64,000 nt of DNA from a virus, in IMG/VR virus record IMGVR_UViG_3300021092_002038, positions 1 through 64,000 of that record, one strand, 5' to 3'. The notes beneath the pieces were generated by a model, which was not told where the DNA came from, did no database searches, and worked only from the letters and a program-made list of their open reading frames with translations. A program made the position numbers and the translations under genes. Shown here in pieces: positions 50,073 to 59,094 of this stretch. How positions within the stretch are numbered: position 1 is the first letter of the stretch; every line of letters starts with the position of its first letter.

Positions 50073-50791
50073 TTTCTAATTAAAAAAGTGTTGTTAGATT
50101 CGTCAAAAAATTGAGTGCCGATTAATTCTCCGTCTTGAGTATACCAACGTTTGTCTTTTTTATAAAAATTAAGTTTTTTCGCTTCTTCAATAGTATACGT
50201 TATTGACTCGTTAGTTAAAATCTTTTCTACATATTCTTCTTTAGCTTTTTCAATTTCTTTATCTGCCATCATAGATTTTACGTCAGGTGTCGAACCGGAA
50301 ATAGGTATAGATGCTGGATCAGACGTGGGTGTAGAAACGTTTATGGTTGAAGAATCCGGATCGGCCGCTGGAGCTGCTGGAGCTGCTGGAGCTGCTGGAG
50401 CTGCTGGAGCTGCTGGAGCTGCTGGAGCTGCTGGAGCTGCTGGAGCTGCTGGAGCTGCTGGAGCAGTGATTGGTGTTGAAAATTGAAGGTTTGTTTGTCC
50501 GGCTTTAGGATTTTTTTCAAAATGGGTGCCTCTTTGTATAGCTCGTTGTTTATATTCTGCGGTCGGAAACGTCACTAATATTCCATTGTTATTATAAGCT
50601 TGTCTTTCTGGAAATCTTCCTTCTAACATGCGATTTCTCACGGCAATAGATTCTTCTTTGGAAGCTCCCATATTTTGTAAATATTCTTGAAATATATCAA
50701 GATGATCGTTATTATCAATTTCAAAAGTTCCGTTTGAAATTCTTTCATCCAATGAGATTTTATTTAAAAATTTTTCAGCTATAGTATTCAT
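50069..50791 (-). CDS. Protein with Ala-Pro-Ala repeat linker
   Basis: The protein has 240 residues. The N-terminal region (1-100) includes EYLQNMGASKEESIAVRNRM. A rigid Ala/Pro linker of about 35 residues made of APA units follows (105-140), then a Ser/Thr/Pro stretch and a C-terminal helical domain (EIEKAKEEYVEKILTNESIT). The linker is encoded by a perfect 9-bp DNA repeat and is far more GC-rich than the rest of the genome. It may act as a spacer between two domains in a virion component. The function is unknown. Confidence 0.55.
   Translation of the reverse strand: MNTIAEKFLNKISLDERISNGTFEIDNNDHLDIFQEYLQNMGASKEESIAVRNRMLEGRFPERQAYNNNGILVTFPTAEYKQRAIQRGTHFEKNPKAGQTNLQFSTPITAPAAPAAPAAPAAPAAPAAPAAPAAPAAPAAPAADPDSSTINVSTPTSDPASIPISGSTPDVKSMMADKEIEKAKEEYVEKILTNESITYTIEEAKKLNFYKKDKRWYTQDGELIGTQFFDESNNTFLIRK
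50371..50460 (-). repeat. Ten perfect 9-bp repeats coding Ala-Pro-Ala
   Basis: Ten identical copies of gagctgctg follow each other, with partial copies on both sides. The perfect identity points to recent expansion by slippage; changes in copy number would keep the frame. Confidence 0.9.
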
Positions 50792-50793
50792 AA

Positions 50794-51990
50794 TTAATTA
50801 ACAAGTGTAACTTGTGGTCTAACAGATTGGTTTATAGAAAAGAACTTGAATTTTGGATTACTCAAAAAATTATTATTTTCATCAATAATAATCAATTTTA
50901 AATCGGGCGTGTTGTAAATTTGATTTATTTCCTTTACAACCTGTTCTCCAAAATTTTCTACATTTGGATATTGATTTAAAAAGCTATTTACAATGACCCC
51001 CACATCTTCCGAAAAAGATACAATTTCTTCGGTGTCTTGTTGATCCAAAGTTGGTTCGATTTGCGTGGGTGTTTTTTGTCCCGCCGACGTTGAAGCTGAT
51101 TTTTTAATATCATCAAACGGCAATTTAAAATAAACATCTTTGTCGACATCATTAACTTTAAATATAAAGTTTTTTCCTGTTGTCGTGGATGAACTTATAC
51201 TCTTTTCTTTCTTTTGTTCAACGGTATACTCTTTTAATTGTTTCAAAAAGTCGTAAAATTTTTGTATTTTTTTTGTTGTCCAAGAAGCTCTTGATCCTTC
51301 CCCGAGATCATCTGTCGATCGCCCTCTATCTTTATAATTTAAGATTGAAAAAAATATATTATTAAACTCTACTATTAATTTGCCTTCTTTATATTTTTTA
51401 GATTTTAATAAGCTTTCCAGATTTAATATTAATTTATTAAAATCGGTTATGGTATTCAAATTTAAATTGGTACCAAATCGTATTGCTTCTTTAGGGGTTT
51501 TTATTTTTTTAATCTCGTATGAGATTCCTCCAACTTGAACGTCTCCCTTTTTTCCTTTCGGAATTTTAGTTGCGCCATTTACAAGTAAAAGAATCGCAAA
51601 CTCGCCTTCTCCAACTTCCTTTTTTTGAAAACTTAAAAGTGTGGGATTTTGTTGTAAAAACTTAAATGCATCTCCTAATGTTTGAGATGGATAGTTTGTT
51701 TTAAAATTAACTAATTGATTATTTACGGTGTTTAAATACTCGTCCGATATATCGGTTCCCATGAATTTTTTCCAAGTGGCTTTTACATATTCTCGTGTGC
51801 CATTTATATCAACACTATTTTCAAACAATTGTTTAATTGTGTTTTCTTTAAAAAATGAATTGTAGTTACTTTTAATTAAAAAATCCTCAAAATCTAGAAA
51901 ACTGTTGCGATCTTTTATATTGAAATTAACTCCGCCATCATGTCGGTTCATGAAATATTCATTTAATATTTTTTCCAAACTAAGGTTCAT
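50794..51990 (-). CDS. Possible PD-(D/E)XK nuclease-fold phage protein
   Basis: The protein has 398 residues. Residues 125-175 read GEGEFAILLLVNGATKIPKG, then KKGDVQVGGISYEIKKIKTP and EAIRFGTN. A Glu (130), an Asp (150), an ExK (159-161) and a nearby Arg-Phe-Gly follow the order of restriction-endonuclease-like active sites. I have seen similar segments in other marine phage proteins of unknown role. The C-terminal half is mixed, with a flexible linker (about 265-320). A nuclease or nuclease-derived particle protein is possible; activity is not proven. Confidence 0.45.
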   Translation of the reverse strand: MNLSLEKILNEYFMNRHDGGVNFNIKDRNSFLDFEDFLIKSNYNSFFKENTIKQLFENSVDINGTREYVKATWKKFMGTDISDEYLNTVNNQLVNFKTNYPSQTLGDAFKFLQQNPTLLSFQKKEVGEGEFAILLLVNGATKIPKGKKGDVQVGGISYEIKKIKTPKEAIRFGTNLNLNTITDFNKLILNLESLLKSKKYKEGKLIVEFNNIFFSILNYKDRGRSTDDLGEGSRASWTTKKIQKFYDFLKQLKEYTVEQKKEKSISSSTTTGKNFIFKVNDVDKDVYFKLPFDDIKKSASTSAGQKTPTQIEPTLDQQDTEEIVSFSEDVGVIVNSFLNQYPNVENFGEQVVKEINQIYNTPDLKLIIIDENNNFLSNPKFKFFSINQSVRPQVTLVN

Positions 51991-52032
51991 CGATACAATA
52001 TAAATATTAAGAGATATAGTAAAAAGTGTTAA

Positions 52033-53412
52033 TTATATATCAATTGATACCAAGTCTTGATAATTCTTACCAATGTGACATTTTACGGGAAATTGGTTGT
52101 CTACCATGATAGTTTTTATATTTACTAAGGTGTCTTTTTTATCATCTTTACACACATCAACCAAGATAGAATCGTATGTGTATAATACAACCTTTGACTT
52201 CTTGTTTTTTAAATAGTGATTGACTCGGTTTATATTTTGAATACTAAACTCAGTTTCTGCTGCTTGCAACAAATAGTTAAAAAGTTTATTTGGGTTGGCA
52301 TCGTGAATATGTTTATTTGTTATTCTTCTTTTAAATATCGGCGTCTCAACATATTGGTTTTGATTGAAGAAATCCCATCGGTGTGTGATGTATTCGTCTA
52401 CTTTTTTAAAATAATCAATATTTTTATATTCTTCTCTAACGCCACCGTAAAGATTTTGAAAAGTCAAATTTTTAGCCTTTTTTAAGTCTTCCACAGTTAT
52501 TTCTTCTTTTTCAAAATACTGTTTTGCCAAATATTCATAAATATTAAGTGATAAATCAAGTTTGTAATTTATTAAATTCGCAATAATGTGTGGGTGATAT
52601 GCGCTATAATCTATACTTAAAAGCATTCCGTCGTCGCCAAATCTAGACACAAAAGCAGATCTACAGCCATCTTCTTTATTTAATGCCGCGTAATTTATTT
52701 TTCCGAATCTATTGCTTGGTCTACCCGTCGAGGTGAAAAGATTGTATTCGGTATAAACAAAATTGGATTTTTGCTCAATTTCTTTTTCCTTAAAAAATTC
52801 ATTGAATTTAATCACATCAACATATAACCCATTCGATTCAACTTCAGCTAATGTCTCAGTGATAATTCCATTTAACTGTGAAAAAGACTCATCTATATAA
52901 AAATCAGTCATAGATGATCTCATTTTTTTATAATTTTTTTCAAACAATTCTATATGTTTGCTCACAGGTATTATATAATTAACATCAACTCGATCATCTA
53001 TATTTTTATATTTTATAAAATCGTGATAATTGGTCGTGGTCACTTCATCCAAAGAATCGGTTCCTTTTTGAAATTTAAAAATTAAAACGTCGTTTACGTT
53101 TTTGATTTTAAATAAATGTATAAATTTCTTTTTATCTGTTACAAATATTTTTTTTGATTTTTGTATAATTAAATTTAAAGTGTTGTTTATATTTAAATTT
53201 GAAAAATTTAAATCCTGATGAGTTTGGTTTAACAAATATAGCTCGTCAGTTTTTATATTTTTTATAAATAACAAAATTATCTCGTTTTTAATAGAATGAA
53301 CATTATGATTTTTTACAACGTAGTCTATAAATACTTCTTGATTGCATATATTGTTTAAAAAACTATTATAGTTTGTTGTATTCAACGACATCATCGTGTA
53401 AGAATCTAACAT
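52033..53412 (-). CDS. Second DNA polymerase, family A-like
   Basis: I use ATG 53412 (459 residues); an upstream TTG at 53430 is weaker. Family A palm and finger motifs are visible: FTSTGRPSNRFGKINYAAL (about 226-244), motif A LLSIDYSAYHPHIIANL (Asp 268), the finger motif LKKAKNLTFQNLYGG (310-324) and motif C VVLYTYDSILVDV (Asp 414). The Glu that normally follows the motif C Asp is Ser. I see no clear 3'-5' exonuclease motif in the first 150 residues. Its role beside the family B enzyme is unknown; repair or a special replication step is possible. Confidence 0.75.
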   Translation of the reverse strand: MLDSYTMMSLNTTNYNSFLNNICNQEVFIDYVVKNHNVHSIKNEIILLFIKNIKTDELYLLNQTHQDLNFSNLNINNTLNLIIQKSKKIFVTDKKKFIHLFKIKNVNDVLIFKFQKGTDSLDEVTTTNYHDFIKYKNIDDRVDVNYIIPVSKHIELFEKNYKKMRSSMTDFYIDESFSQLNGIITETLAEVESNGLYVDVIKFNEFFKEKEIEQKSNFVYTEYNLFTSTGRPSNRFGKINYAALNKEDGCRSAFVSRFGDDGMLLSIDYSAYHPHIIANLINYKLDLSLNIYEYLAKQYFEKEEITVEDLKKAKNLTFQNLYGGVREEYKNIDYFKKVDEYITHRWDFFNQNQYVETPIFKRRITNKHIHDANPNKLFNYLLQAAETEFSIQNINRVNHYLKNKKSKVVLYTYDSILVDVCKDDKKDTLVNIKTIMVDNQFPVKCHIGKNYQDLVSIDI

Positions 53413-53441
53413 CCAAAACAAAACAGTCAATTATTTTATCA

Positions 53442-55907
53442 TTATAAGATTCCTGCAATTGCAGAACTCGGTCGCACAGTTGCGGTTACGCTAGTTATCC
53501 ACCCATCTCTATTTATTGAATGTTTTACCTCTCTTACTTGAAAAATAACTCCCGTATCATATGGTTTTGGTAAATTTTTTGCAGTAAAAATTTGAAACGA
53601 TCTAAAGCCTGATATTCCTAAAATAGTAAAATCTATTGTGACACCCGGCATTGGCATAGTACTTATGTTTGCAAATAGCGGGCTTTGATTGTCTGAAATC
53701 AGTTGGACCAAGAAAGATTCTGCGGTTTTTGGTAATTTAAGTCTGACTTTCTCTTCTGATTTTTCCTTTACTTCTACCGTACGAGATCTAAAAGTTGTTG
53801 GCTTAAACCCTAGAGGAGGAGACGATATCATCATGCTGTCTTCATCTATATTATTGTATTTTTGAGTTTTTGATGTGGTTGATGTGGTTGGATCGCTTTT
53901 TGTAGATGATCCTAAGTTCACCGGTTGGTTTTCTTTTGCTGCTGATAACATTTCATCGACTCCCATTTGAAATTTTCCTATATAACTTTGTCCTGTAGAA
54001 ATATCACTGTCTGCCGCCGAAGAAGTTTTCGGTAAATCGGTAACTGGCGCTGACTGTGATTCCGCATCGTAAAGTACCATATTGGCTACCTTATCCGACA
54101 GTTTCACATTGAAATTAAAACTTTTCAATATAGAATTTTGTGAATATACGTCAAACGGATATATTGTCGGATCCGTATCGGTTAATCCAAGGCTTGTTCT
54201 TAACTCTTTAATATGTTCGAGATTTAAAAATCTTTCGTCTCTTATAGAGAGAAGAAGTGGCTCTTGTTCGCATAATTTCAAATCCCATATTTTTGCAAAA
54301 CTGTTTAGATCTTGACACAGTGATTGAGCAAATTCTTTTATTGATCTATTTTTATCAAGTAATTCTAATACGCGTACATATTTAATATATACATCTTTTA
54401 AATTGCCTTTAAATTTTTCAGATTCTCCTCCTGTATAAGGAAAAGAGTATCTGCCTTTCTGGCCAGGAAACATTTTATATCTTAACCAGTTTATCACTTC
54501 ATCTAAATTTTGTCTGTTTGCGGTCTTTAATGCTTTAATCATTAATCTATTTTCAGGTTTTTTGAACGATGCGGGAGGGATAAATTCGTTAAGATCTGCT
54601 TGTCCGTTTAAATTCTCCGAGGTAAAACTGGGTGCGTTTTCGTTTGGTATTAAAAAATTAGAGGTGGTGGATATTAAATTGGGATGGGCTCCTATTATAG
54701 AACTATTTAGGTCTAGTTTTATAGCTGGTTTAGTACTTGGAAGTTCTATGTTCAATATATCAGCTAAAAGTCCTAAACTTATATAAAATGATTCGTCGCC
54801 TCTAAATTTGGTAGCGGATTCTTCTGTGATTATATTTGTATAGTTTTCTAAACTAAACAGTCCCCCCGCATTTACAACTGATTTTTTTTGGGACCACTGA
54901 ACTGCCTTGGAAAATATTTTAGAATAATCTGCATCATCCGCATTCATTGGAAACTGTGAGTTTGGTTTTGGAGAGTTATAATGTTCATACAATCGCTTAG
55001 TCAACCCTTTTAAATAAGAAAAAATATCACTTTTCATTCTCTCATAAATGGTTTGTTTGGGTTTGTTGTCTGCTCCGGTTTTTTCTTGGCCCTCCGGTGA
55101 GGCATCTTTTACAGATAATCCATAGTAAAATTTACTATTTGAATATAATTCAGTAGTACAATTAAATGACATATCGGAGGAGTCAAACGAGTAGTCGAAA
55201 TTTACTATGTGTCCAACTAAAGCGTCGTATTTTCCTTCTGACTTTTTAAGGTTTTCTTCTATTAATCCCGCGTTCGTATATGCTCCTAAAGTTCCTGAAC
55301 CTTTTTGTGTTATGTTTCCGGAATCATCTCTTTTGAGAGGCGTGCCTATTTCTGTTATGTCGATTAAACTCTCAGGATTATAAGTATTCCAACCCCATTC
55401 TAATAATACGGTGTTGTATGGTGAAAAAAAATAAGGAGTCATGTAATTTATCTGACTTACGGTAAAACATTTCCACTTTATTGTGGCTTTTCTAAAAATT
55501 TCTCGTTGAATGTCTACATCTATGCTTATAATTCCCGGAATAGGTCGGTGTTTTTGATATTCGTTTGTTATATTATTTTCAATATAGTGTGGTTTTCCTT
55601 TTCTGTCGTATCCGATTATTGTTGCGTTTTTTACGTTCTGACCATTCAACGAGGAATCAAAAGAGTTTTGAATTCCGTATTTATCTTTAAAAGAGTCGCC
55701 TCCATATAATACAAATCCGCTATATTGATTTACCTTAGAATTAGACACGGCGCGAATCCATGGCGTCATCGCTCCTTTATAATCTTTTATTTTTGAAAAA
55801 TCGCTTGTATAGTTGTTGCCGTATTTATCAGACCGACGTTCTATTTCGTTACGCATATATTTGGGTAACGGAACCGCTGCATACGGTGGATATAGTGTAT
55901 CAGACAT
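53442..55907 (-). CDS. Baseplate or tail structural protein
   Basis: The protein has 821 residues. The segments HRPIPGIISIDVDIQREIFR, KATIKWKCFTVSQINYMTPY and FFSPYNTVLLEWGWNTYNPE are typical of a large virion protein of marine myoviruses, probably in the baseplate or hub. The C-terminal part, LISDNQSPLFANISTMPMPG, then GFRSFQIFTAKNLPKPYDTG and REVKHSINRDGWITS, is beta-rich, like tail-hub domains. It is followed by a gp53-like gene and a further baseplate-type gene. Confidence 0.65.
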   Translation of the reverse strand: MSDTLYPPYAAVPLPKYMRNEIERRSDKYGNNYTSDFSKIKDYKGAMTPWIRAVSNSKVNQYSGFVLYGGDSFKDKYGIQNSFDSSLNGQNVKNATIIGYDRKGKPHYIENNITNEYQKHRPIPGIISIDVDIQREIFRKATIKWKCFTVSQINYMTPYFFSPYNTVLLEWGWNTYNPESLIDITEIGTPLKRDDSGNITQKGSGTLGAYTNAGLIEENLKKSEGKYDALVGHIVNFDYSFDSSDMSFNCTTELYSNSKFYYGLSVKDASPEGQEKTGADNKPKQTIYERMKSDIFSYLKGLTKRLYEHYNSPKPNSQFPMNADDADYSKIFSKAVQWSQKKSVVNAGGLFSLENYTNIITEESATKFRGDESFYISLGLLADILNIELPSTKPAIKLDLNSSIIGAHPNLISTTSNFLIPNENAPSFTSENLNGQADLNEFIPPASFKKPENRLMIKALKTANRQNLDEVINWLRYKMFPGQKGRYSFPYTGGESEKFKGNLKDVYIKYVRVLELLDKNRSIKEFAQSLCQDLNSFAKIWDLKLCEQEPLLLSIRDERFLNLEHIKELRTSLGLTDTDPTIYPFDVYSQNSILKSFNFNVKLSDKVANMVLYDAESQSAPVTDLPKTSSAADSDISTGQSYIGKFQMGVDEMLSAAKENQPVNLGSSTKSDPTTSTTSKTQKYNNIDEDSMMISSPPLGFKPTTFRSRTVEVKEKSEEKVRLKLPKTAESFLVQLISDNQSPLFANISTMPMPGVTIDFTILGISGFRSFQIFTAKNLPKPYDTGVIFQVREVKHSINRDGWITSVTATVRPSSAIAGIL

Positions 55908-55909
55908 AC

Positions 55910-56209
55910 TTATTTATTTAAATTGTTGTATTCTTGCATTATAGAATCTATGTTAATAGGAATTCTTAATTGTAACCCAACAGGTATACTCAGTCTTCCG
56001 TTTCCAAGATTGTTAGATAAGGCTATAATCCACCATAAAGATGCGTCTTTATAAAATTTATATGCCAATGCATCAAGATAATCCGTTTCTTTTGAAATAT
56101 AAATAATATCCGAGTCTTGTGGCTGAATCGTAGGATATAATCTTGTTCCTAAGAACCTTTTACCATCAAATGTTTTTTTGACGTTTTTATTGTTGTCGTA
56201 TCGTGTCAT
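55910..56209 (-). CDS. 53: Baseplate wedge protein (gp53/LysM-like)
   Basis: The protein has 99 residues. The signature DYLDALAYKFYKDASLWWII, then ALSNNLGNGRLSIPVGLQLR and IP, is the LysM-like fold of gp53 and tail protein X, which joins parts of the baseplate wedge. T4 gp53 is longer, so this is a compact form. It ends two bases before the structural gene at 53442-55907, and its start overlaps the end of the gene at 56206-59085, consistent with a baseplate operon. Confidence 0.75.
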   Translation of the reverse strand: MTRYDNNKNVKKTFDGKRFLGTRLYPTIQPQDSDIIYISKETDYLDALAYKFYKDASLWWIIALSNNLGNGRLSIPVGLQLRIPINIDSIMQEYNNLNK

Positions 56210-59085
56210 GCTACAATTAATTGTTTAGAGAAACCACCACCGCTTTCACCGCCACCAAAGTTTCTTCCTCCGGTACGAGGCCTTTCTGTTTCTAATATAT
56301 CTGTACTTATTTGTATTTCACATTCGGTGGGAAATTGTGCGTATTTTCCGCCACTGTTGTTCCATTCAATTTGATTGTTTAAATACTTCCACGTATTAGA
56401 TTCATTATTTAATTCTGGAGTAATTTCCCAAATAACGTCTTCTGGTATAGATATGGTTACACTTTTTAAAATAACTGGTTGTTCTTTATATAAATCTCCA
56501 ATTGTTATAGTTATAAGCGGAGGTACTATAAAATTACTGACAGATGGAATCTTTTCTTTTATATACGTATAATCAGTGTATTTAGCCGGTTTAGTCAAAC
56601 CCACTAGGTAATTTATTCTCTTCCACATAGGTAATAATTCTTGTATGCTCATTGCAACTGCTTTGAAATTAAAACCTAATGTTCTGGTAAAACCTGTATA
56701 GTTACATAATTTATCCGCTCGACCTATATAGTTTATGTCTGCCCAATTGGCGTTAGCGTTCTCTTGAATTCCTTTGACTGTTGCTCTGAATGGAATGTAG
56801 GTTTCGTTTACAAGATCGTGAAAGTAAAATGCTATGAAATCGTCTTCATAGGGATTATATTTTTGCAAGGTTATCATCGACTCGCTTAATTTTCCTGGTT
56901 TATTATAAATTATAGATGAGTCGTCTACTCCCGGAAAATTTTTCACCATTATGGATAAAGAATTTATTGTATCCGATTTTCCTGTTGTTGATAATCCTTT
57001 TTGCGGGTTTGGGTTTTTATCATTTATGCTTTTTTCATATGAGCCAGATAACGGGCTCTGCGGATAACGATGATTTACTAATTTATTATATGTAACGTCT
57101 ACACGACTTTCATACGAAGTAGTATTATAGTCTGTATTTATTTTTTTTAATGCGTCATTTAAAGAATTTATTATATTTTTTTTATGTTCGTTTACTTCAG
57201 GTGAACCGCGAACAGATATAACTTTTCCTGTTGCGTCGAATGCGGAATCGGGTAAAAATTCTTTATTTTCGTTTCTTCCAGAAAGTCCGGTCCCCATGCC
57301 TGCGCCGTGGAGTGTTCTAACTCCTGAATTCGGATCTTCTTTTATTTTATTCGAATATGTACCTTTTATATTGTAGGCCGATTCATTTTTTTTATTTTTA
57401 TGTTCGTTTAATACAGATTCAACGCGAACAGATATAGGTTTTCCTGTTGCGTCTACACTTCCAGAAATTCCAGTCTCCATGACTGCGCTATGGTGTTTTA
57501 AAACTCCGAAAGGCGGATTTCCTGTTTCTGATGAGCCGGAAATCTTATATTCATTCGAATATGTACCTTCTATATTGTGGGCCGATTCATTTTTTTTATT
57601 TTTATGTTCGTTTAATACAGATTCAGCGCGAACAGATATAACTTTTCCTGTTGCGTCGAATGCGGAATCAGGTAAAAATTCTATTTTATTTCCGCTTCTT
57701 CCAGCCATTGCGCCTTGGAGTGTTCTAACTCCTGAATTCGGATCTTCTTTTATTTTATTCGAATATGTACCTTTTATATTGTAGGCCGCGTTACCGGAGT
57801 TTATTATAAATTTGATTTTATTATTTGCTTCTTGTCGATATCCCCAACTCTTTCCTTTGTTCTCGTCAGAAATATCTCTTGGAATTTGCGTATTGGGTTT
57901 TTCGGCTGTATCAGACGGTAATCTATAAGAACGAAAAGCTGGTTTACCTTCAAGGGTGGTATAAATGGATAATATATCCGAGAATTGATATGGTCCGGCT
58001 CCGGGTTCTAAATCCGATCTCTCTTTTCCTACATTACTACCATATTTTTTGTATCCGTGTGTATCATCTTTGATGTCATATCCCAACGGTGAACCGAAAT
58101 ATTGAGATTTCATCGGAATAGATTGTCCGAATATTTTTATTTTTTTATCGCTATCAGATGTAGAAGTTTGACCGAATTTTTTAATATTTTCTTTGGCCTT
58201 GCCTGTATTTTTTCCTGCCTCAAATCTTTGATAAAAATCTGTTCCCCAAGTTATAGGTTTTCCATTTTTATCAAAATAAGAAAATTTTTGAGGTTGCGTC
58301 AAAAATATTCCATAAGCTCCTTCATCCGCCCTGTATTTTGCGTTTCCTGGATGTTTCAGAGGACCAAATCCACCAAATAAACTTTTTGCAAAAGATACAA
58401 TTGGTAAAGAGGCTAAAAATCCACCCTTTGAAGATTTGGGATTCTTGATAGACAAACTATTATATGCACTGATTGCAGTTCCTGCTCTAATTAATCCCTT
58501 TGAATTATTTTGATTTAAAGTGGATAATGCTTGGGGTCCGACGGTGCCTTTAGGTGGAGTTGGTTTATTTAGTGCCGATACACCAACAATACTTGCTAAT
58601 GCTCCTAATAGTCCACCGCTCGTATCTATATGTCGGAGTGGATTTTTATCGGAGAATGGATTTATTTTAGTCGAAGCTGCCAGTATTGAACTCAGCGGAT
58701 TGTATATTCTTGTTTCGTTAAATGCTTGACTTTTTTGTAATAAAAATTGTTTCGTTAAAAAAAGTATGCCGTTTCCACCTATTAAAAATTTACTGACTCT
58801 TATAGTATCTTGCAATGTGCTTGCAAATGGAAATGCTCGACTTTCAAATCTTTTTAAACCGTTTATTCCTTTTCTTCCTTGATTTGGATTTACATAAACA
58901 TAAGGCTGTCTAGGTCCAAAACTAAAAAGTCCACTGTTTTCGGTATATGGAGATAGTTTCTTATACAAATTATTATTATTAGCATCGTATAATTGTTGTA
59001 TTTTACCCACCAAAGGCGAATTACTATAACCACTAGGCACTATAACCGTCGGCGGCACTATATTTGTTGTATTTTGATTTGCCAT
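56206..59085 (-). CDS. Large baseplate or tail protein with internal repeats
   Basis: The protein has 959 residues. The N-terminal 230 residues contain hydrophobic Gly-rich pieces. The centre (about 430-640) has three repeats sharing DATGKVISVR, LNEHKNKKNESA and NIKGTYSNKIKEDPNSGVRT. The C-terminal domain (about 700-935) is a phage tail type I recognise: PYEDDFIAFYFHDLVNETYI, PFRATVKGIQENANANWADI, NYIGRADKLCNYTGFTRTLG and ELLPMWKRINYLVGLTKP. The last is common in myovirus proteins near baseplate genes. The repeats look like a recent insertion into a structural protein. Confidence 0.65.
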   Translation of the reverse strand: MANQNTTNIVPPTVIVPSGYSNSPLVGKIQQLYDANNNNLYKKLSPYTENSGLFSFGPRQPYVYVNPNQGRKGINGLKRFESRAFPFASTLQDTIRVSKFLIGGNGILFLTKQFLLQKSQAFNETRIYNPLSSILAASTKINPFSDKNPLRHIDTSGGLLGALASIVGVSALNKPTPPKGTVGPQALSTLNQNNSKGLIRAGTAISAYNSLSIKNPKSSKGGFLASLPIVSFAKSLFGGFGPLKHPGNAKYRADEGAYGIFLTQPQKFSYFDKNGKPITWGTDFYQRFEAGKNTGKAKENIKKFGQTSTSDSDKKIKIFGQSIPMKSQYFGSPLGYDIKDDTHGYKKYGSNVGKERSDLEPGAGPYQFSDILSIYTTLEGKPAFRSYRLPSDTAEKPNTQIPRDISDENKGKSWGYRQEANNKIKFIINSGNAAYNIKGTYSNKIKEDPNSGVRTLQGAMAGRSGNKIEFLPDSAFDATGKVISVRAESVLNEHKNKKNESAHNIEGTYSNEYKISGSSETGNPPFGVLKHHSAVMETGISGSVDATGKPISVRVESVLNEHKNKKNESAYNIKGTYSNKIKEDPNSGVRTLHGAGMGTGLSGRNENKEFLPDSAFDATGKVISVRGSPEVNEHKKNIINSLNDALKKINTDYNTTSYESRVDVTYNKLVNHRYPQSPLSGSYEKSINDKNPNPQKGLSTTGKSDTINSLSIMVKNFPGVDDSSIIYNKPGKLSESMITLQKYNPYEDDFIAFYFHDLVNETYIPFRATVKGIQENANANWADINYIGRADKLCNYTGFTRTLGFNFKAVAMSIQELLPMWKRINYLVGLTKPAKYTDYTYIKEKIPSVSNFIVPPLITITIGDLYKEQPVILKSVTISIPEDVIWEITPELNNESNTWKYLNNQIEWNNSGGKYAQFPTECEIQISTDILETERPRTGGRNFGGGESGGGFSKQLIVA
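57308..57788 (-). repeat. 73-bp direct repeats inside a structural gene
   Basis: The blocks 57308-57380 and 57716-57788 are almost identical and lie 408 bases apart; a third, more diverged unit lies between them. They encode the NIKGTYSN repeats. Recombination between the outer copies would remove 408 bases (136 codons) in frame. Confidence 0.8.
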
Positions 59086-59094
59086 ATGAATATT

